NCBI GenBank assembly: GCA_020430865.1
Contig: JAGQIY010000723.1
Span: 1-8,969, forward strand
Length of the DNA: 8,969 bases
Direction of reading: 5' to 3'
Source of the DNA: Myxococcales bacterium
Lineage (GTDB): Bacteria; Myxococcota; Polyangia; Polyangiales; Polyangiaceae
Made by a program: the position numbers and the translations under genes. This document shows positions 6,154-8,969 of the stretch, in pieces. The notes under the pieces are model-generated. The model saw nothing but the letters and a program-made list of their open reading frames with translations. It had not been told where the DNA came from and searched no databases. Each line of letters opens with the position of its first letter. Position 1 is the stretch's first letter.

Positions 6154-8969
6154 ATGATCGGAAGAGCGGCACGCTTCGTCATAGACAACCCTCTCCTGGC
6201 GATCCTCGGGGTGGTGGTCCTGCTAGTGGTAGGCATCCGCAGCTACGATCGATTGCCGATCGACGCGGTCCCTGACGTCACCAACGTCCAGGTTCAGGTT
6301 CTGACATCGGCGCCCGGCCTGTCGCCGGTGGAGGTCGAACGCCTGGTCACTCAACCCGTAGAGCTGGCGATGACGGGGATCCCTGGAGTCGAGCGGGTGC
6401 GCTCGGTCTCCCGAGCTGGTGTGAGCGCGGTGACCCTGGTGTTCGAGGACAGCATGGATGTGGAGAAGGCGCGTCAGCTGGTTGCTCAGCGCCTCTCTGC
6501 GGCCCGAGAGTCGATCCCGATGAGCGCGGGTCGCCCGGAGCTGGGTCCGCTGACCACCGGCCTCGGGGAAGTCTACCACTTCACCATCAGCTGGCCCGGC
6601 CATTCCCCTGCGGAAATTAGAACACTGCTCGAGTGGGACATTGCCTACCGCTTGCGGTCGGTTCCCGGGGTGGTGGAGGTCAACCCCTGGGGAGGCGACG
6701 AACGCCAGATCGAAGTGCGGCTGCGCGAACCTGATCTGTTCACGGTCGGGCTCTCACCACGCCAGGTGCAAGACGCAGTGCTCGCTGGCGGTCAGAACGT
6801 CAGCGCGGGGTCGATCGAGCGCCGTGAAGAGGGCACGTTCGTGCGTCTGGATGGCTCGTTCCGCAAGCCCTCGGACGTCGCTCGGCTGGTGGTCAAGGCG
6901 CCAGGCGAGGGCGGCACGCCAGTCTTGGTCTCGGACGTCGCTGACGTAGCCGATGGAGCCGCGCCTCGCTTCAGCGCGGCGACGGCAGACGGGCAGGGCG
7001 AGACCGTCTACGCCATGGTGCAGATGGTCGCGGGAGGCAACGCCCACGACGTCGTCGCCCGCGTCAAGCAGCGCCTGGCGGAAATCGAACCGACGTTGCC
7101 AGAAGGCGTCCAGCTCCAGCCCTTCTACGACCGCGCCGCGTTCGTCGATGACGTACTTGGCACGGTGAAGAAGAGCTTGCTGGAGGGTGGTGTGGTGGTC
7201 GCGCTCGTGCTCCTGCTGATGCTGGGAGACATCCGGGCTGGGCTGCTCGTCGCCAGTGTGATCCCGCTCAGCATGCTGGGCGCGTTCGCGTTGATGCACG
7301 CCACCGGCGTCAGTGGAAACCTGCTGAGCCTGGGAGCCATCGACTTCGGACTGGTGGTCGACGGCGCCGTCGTCGTCGTCGAGGGCGCGCTGGCTGCCAT
7401 GGCTGCGCGGAAGCTGACCGGCCGCGCAGCCATGGGCGCGGTTGCGGGGGAAGTGGGCAGACCCGTGACCATGGCGGTCCTCATCATCGCCATCGTGTAC
7501 GTGCCGGTACTGCTGCTCGAGGGCGTCGAGGGCAAGATGTTCCGTCCCATGGCGTTGACCGTCCTCTTCGCCATCGGCACTGCGCTGATCCTGACGTTCA
7601 CCTGGGTCCCGGCCATCGGAGGTCTGGTGCTCAAGCGCGCGCATGAGCGAGACCCCTGGCTGGCACGCAAGCTGAGCGCCGCCTATGCCCCCGTCGCGAA
7701 GTTCGTGACCCCGCGCTGGAAGCTGATGGCCGCGGCGCTCGGAGTGCTGCTCGTCGCTGGCGGCGTCGTGGCGAGCACCCGCGGCGCGGAGTTCGTGCCG
7801 AGACTCGAGGAAGGCGATCTGGCGATCCAGATCACGCGGCCCCCGAGCGTTTCCCTGGCGGAGGCCGTGCGCGGCACCACCACCGTGGAGCAGACCTTGG
7901 CGCGTTTCCCCGAGGTTGAGCGTGTCGTCTCCAGGACCGGCAGCCCGGACGTCGCCACGGACGTGATGGGTGTCGAGCAGAGCGACGTCTTGGTCATGCT
8001 GAAGCCCCGGAAGGAGTGGACGACGGCAGACAGCGCCGCTGGCTTTGCCACCGCGTTCGAGCCAGCATTGCGGGAGGCTCTACCAGGAGCAGCCTTCGGG
8101 TTCACGCAGCCCATCGAGATGCGCGTGGATGAGTTGATCGGCGGCGTACGCTCCGACGTGGGCGTGAAGATCTTCGGAGATGACCTCGTCGTGTTGCGGC
8201 AACTCGCGGCCCAGATGAGTGCGGTGATCTCTTCCACGCCGGGCGCCGCAGACGTCCGGGTGGAACCCATCAGCGGTCTACGCATGGTCACCATGCGTCC
8301 GAACAGCACGAAGATGAGCAGGCTGGGCGTGAGGCCCGACGAAGTCGAACGGTTCGTCGAGACGCTGCGTATGGGCACACCCGTGGGCAAGCTCTTGGAC
8401 GGAGAGAAGCGCTTCGACGTGGTCGTGCGCATGGCGAACGCCCCCTCCGCGGATCCATTTCCGCTCAGCCGATTGCGCATGCCGCTCGAGGACGGACGTT
8501 CCGTGATGCTGGGCGACGTCGTCGACATCCGCGAACAGAGTGGCCCCGCACAGGTCAGCAGAGAACAAGCTCGTCGTCGCGTCGTGATCGAAGCCAACGT
8601 GCGCGGGCGGGACCTGGCCGGCTTCGTTCAGGAACTCCAGCAGCGTGTACGTCAGGTGAAGCTCCCGCCCGGCTACTACGTGGAGTACGGCGGTGAGTAC
8701 GAGAATCTCGCGCGAGCCACGCAGCGACTGGCGCTGATCGTCCCCGCCACCCTGCTCGCGATCCTGGTCTTGCTGTACCTGGCGTTCGGCTCGGTGCGGC
8801 CCGCACTGCTGATCTTCATCAACGTGCCGGCAGCGGCGACCGGTGGTGTATTCGCGCTGGCGTTGCGAGATCTGGATCTATCCATCAGCGCAGCGGTGGG
8901 CTTCCTCGCGCTGTTCGGCGTGGCGACCCTCAACGGAGTCGTGCTATTGGCTGCCGCGCGGCAACGTCA
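6154..8969 (+). CDS. czcA: CzcA-like heavy-metal-efflux RND transporter (3' end outside window)
   Basis: From ATG 6154 (GGAG five bases upstream) the frame stays open to the window end, giving 938 codons; the family usually has about 1020-1065 residues, so the last helices are missing. It is the inner-membrane proton-driven pump of the operon. Visible are the first helix after DNPLLAI, PDVTNVQVQVLTSAPGLSPV, the PFYDR lead into helices 2-3, and in helix 4 DFGLVVDGAVVVVEG with Asp397, Asp403 and Glu410. This Asp-Asp-Glu spacing equals that of C. metallidurans CzcA (402/408/415). MRVDELIGGVRSDV (from Met656) is the second-half porter block typical of heavy-metal pumps. These point to divalent Zn/Co/Cd (or Ni) rather than Cu/Ag export. 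The Asn that usually follows the motif Glu is Gly here. Exact metal range cannot be read from sequence. Confidence 0.95.
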   Translation, partial: MIGRAARFVIDNPLLAILGVVVLLVVGIRSYDRLPIDAVPDVTNVQVQVLTSAPGLSPVEVERLVTQPVELAMTGIPGVERVRSVSRAGVSAVTLVFEDSMDVEKARQLVAQRLSAARESIPMSAGRPELGPLTTGLGEVYHFTISWPGHSPAEIRTLLEWDIAYRLRSVPGVVEVNPWGGDERQIEVRLREPDLFTVGLSPRQVQDAVLAGGQNVSAGSIERREEGTFVRLDGSFRKPSDVARLVVKAPGEGGTPVLVSDVADVADGAAPRFSAATADGQGETVYAMVQMVAGGNAHDVVARVKQRLAEIEPTLPEGVQLQPFYDRAAFVDDVLGTVKKSLLEGGVVVALVLLLMLGDIRAGLLVASVIPLSMLGAFALMHATGVSGNLLSLGAIDFGLVVDGAVVVVEGALAAMAARKLTGRAAMGAVAGEVGRPVTMAVLIIAIVYVPVLLLEGVEGKMFRPMALTVLFAIGTALILTFTWVPAIGGLVLKRAHERDPWLARKLSAAYAPVAKFVTPRWKLMAAALGVLLVAGGVVASTRGAEFVPRLEEGDLAIQITRPPSVSLAEAVRGTTTVEQTLARFPEVERVVSRTGSPDVATDVMGVEQSDVLVMLKPRKEWTTADSAAGFATAFEPALREALPGAAFGFTQPIEMRVDELIGGVRSDVGVKIFGDDLVVLRQLAAQMSAVISSTPGAADVRVEPISGLRMVTMRPNSTKMSRLGVRPDEVERFVETLRMGTPVGKLLDGEKRFDVVVRMANAPSADPFPLSRLRMPLEDGRSVMLGDVVDIREQSGPAQVSREQARRRVVIEANVRGRDLAGFVQELQQRVRQVKLPPGYYVEYGGEYENLARATQRLALIVPATLLAILVLLYLAFGSVRPALLIFINVPAAATGGVFALALRDLDLSISAAVGFLALFGVATLNGVVLLAAARQR

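Noticed and set aside
6754..7644. Long minus-strand open frame (296 codons) opposite the pump gene
   Set aside because: It is rich in His, Gln, Arg and Asp with no domain, and lies antisense to well-conserved CzcA blocks; it is a by-product of GC-rich codon use on the other strand.
7683..8597. Second long minus-strand open frame (304 codons) opposite the pump gene
   Set aside because: It is Ser/Thr/Arg-rich, low in complexity and lacks any motif; the plus-strand CzcA reading is continuous and clearly conserved.

Overview
The window is G+C-rich (about two thirds by eye), densely coding DNA from a Gram-negative bacterium: it encodes an outer-membrane TolC-type channel and a tripartite RND pump. 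G+C content, codon use and gene style resemble Myxococcota (Polyangia-like) or a similar high-GC proteobacterium-like lineage. That assignment is an inference, as no marker gene is present.

Left part (1-1972, + strand): the 3' end of an unidentified gene whose tail resembles the end of a cyclic-nucleotide-binding domain; an AAC(3)-family N-acetyltransferase (165-947); and, overlapping it by 4 bases, a membrane-anchored endonuclease/exonuclease/phosphatase (EEP) protein (944-1972). The EEP protein has three predicted transmembrane helices followed by an EEP domain predicted to lie outside the cytoplasm, the same plan as the VanJ teicoplanin-resistance proteins. The coupled pair may be a small resistance or envelope-maintenance operon.

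Middle (1974-3535, - strand): a two-component system, with the sensor kinase gene first and the NarL/FixJ-type response regulator gene second, overlapping by 4 bases. The regulator gene converges on the EEP gene with one base between their stop codons.

Right part (3705-8969, + strand): a CzcCBA-type heavy-metal-efflux operon transcribed away from the two-component system. It encodes a TolC-family outer-membrane protein, a lipoprotein-type periplasmic adaptor and a CzcA-like RND transporter (cut by the window end). The CzcA-like protein has the Asp-Asp-Glu motif of Zn/Co/Cd exporters. The 169-base divergent spacer carries a 10-base inverted repeat, one arm near each gene start, and is the best candidate for the control site of the pump, the two-component system, or both.

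No RNA genes, mobile elements, CRISPR arrays or insertion sequences were seen. I found no clearly new system. The points most worth a second look are the AAC(3)/VanJ-like pair and the pairing of a NarL-type system with a metal pump through shared repeat sites.
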